From NCBI RefSeq assembly GCF_021347895.1, contig NC_067120.1:10587361-10651360 (forward strand): a DNA stretch of 64,000 nt. Reading direction: 5' to 3'. This stretch comes from Acanthochromis polyacanthus (lineage: Eukaryota; Chordata; Actinopteri; Pomacentridae). The notes below the pieces were generated by a model. The model had not been told where the DNA came from, searched no databases, and saw only the letters and a list, made by a program, of their open reading frames with translations. Of this stretch, positions 63,219 through 64,000 are shown in pieces; position 1 is the first letter of the stretch, and the number at the start of each line of letters is the position of its first letter. A program made the translations under genes and the position numbers.

Positions 63219-64000
63219 GTAAGGACTTTCCACTTACTGCTGTTTGACAGTGATCTTATGAATTAGGAAACACACTGAAGCAGAAATAAGACTAAAGAGT
63301 TTTTTTCCCCCGTAAATGACATCCAAGTCGCATCCCAGTTAAAAGCCCACGCCTCTTGAACCTGTTGCTGTGGGGGCAGCCTGGTTATCCAGGGGTAGCG
63401 GGGTTAATGGACCATAAACAGGAGCAGATGGCTTCCTCCTAACACCATTCGGAGGCAGCCTATCAGTGGTGCGCTTGTAACCTCCCAACCTATGGGAGAA
63501 CTCCGCTCATATTACAGCCAATGGCTTGGGTTTATAACCTTTACACCATTAAAGTGCCAGTATAAACAGAGAGGAGATTGGTGGGTCGCTGCTGAAAACA
63601 CATTGTTTATGGTTTAAATGTTTGCTCTAGATAACCCGAACACGTGAGAATGAGAGAGTAATGCGCCACAGTGATTAGAGCAAATTGTGTATGATAATAT
63701 ACCCAAAGAAAATATTTGAATGGAAAGCCTTTTCAGGTGAGACTAGACGGAAAGCATATGAGCAAATGTGCTTAATGTGATTCAGTTTGTTTTATGGTTG
63801 ATTGAATTGTGGGAGATTACTTTCTGTAGCTCTCGCCGCTGTGAGGCTTTTTCAGCAGATGGTAATATGTTGTATATGTAGCTATTTCATAAACAGCAAA
63901 ATTGTAGCCATTAATTTAATTCTGAAAGCCATATTGTGAACTCTGTGTTTAAATAAGCCCGCACCCATTAGAGCTAATTAAACATTATTAGATAGTTTCA
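63219..64000 (+). other. Start of intron 3 of the FKBP8-like gene
   Basis: Intron sequence running off the window after a GTAAGG donor. A GC-richer patch at 63368-63530 (GGGGCAGCCTGGTTATCCAG) may be a dispersed repeat but I cannot identify it. No further exon is visible. Confidence 0.5.

Overview
The window looks like a teleost fish chromosome, probably percomorph. Four spliced vertebrate genes sit in long introns and intergenic DNA that carry fish-type transposon remnants: a tRNA-derived SINE, Tc1-like and hAT fragments, LINE tails, short terminal-inverted-repeat elements and microsatellites. There are no bacterial features, operons or CRISPR arrays. All exon models are read by eye from reading frame, GT/AG borders and remembered family sequences; no alignment was run.

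Layout. (1) 176-947, plus strand: the last two coding exons of a gonadotropin-releasing hormone receptor, a class A GPCR whose earlier exons lie before the window. (2) 948-23731: about 23 kb with no convincing gene but many repeats. The oddest stretch is 12.6-17.1 kb, which holds a GC-rich degenerate minisatellite, a 440-bp tandem array with recurring palindromes, a 300-bp direct duplication and a minus-strand TATA box with a first-exon-like segment. (3) 23732-27555, plus: a complete three-exon PEX11 peroxisome gene (246 aa, alpha/beta type). (4) 31916-57589, minus: a complete twelve-exon ELL-family RNA polymerase II elongation factor (599 aa), whose exon phases join without a break. Its C-terminal end looks most like ELL3. 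(5) 61707-63218, plus: the first three coding exons of an FKBP8-like immunophilin that continues past the window.

Gene order is informative. A GnRH receptor next to a PEX11 gene recalls human GNRHR2 beside PEX11B. An ELL gene next to an FKBP8 relative recalls human ELL beside FKBP8. The window therefore probably represents one ohnolog of an ancient linkage block. PEX11 and ELL converge tail to tail, and ELL and the FKBP8-like gene diverge head to head. The four genes act in different processes (reproductive signalling, peroxisome division, transcription elongation, organelle-anchored chaperoning) and share neighbourhood, not a pathway.
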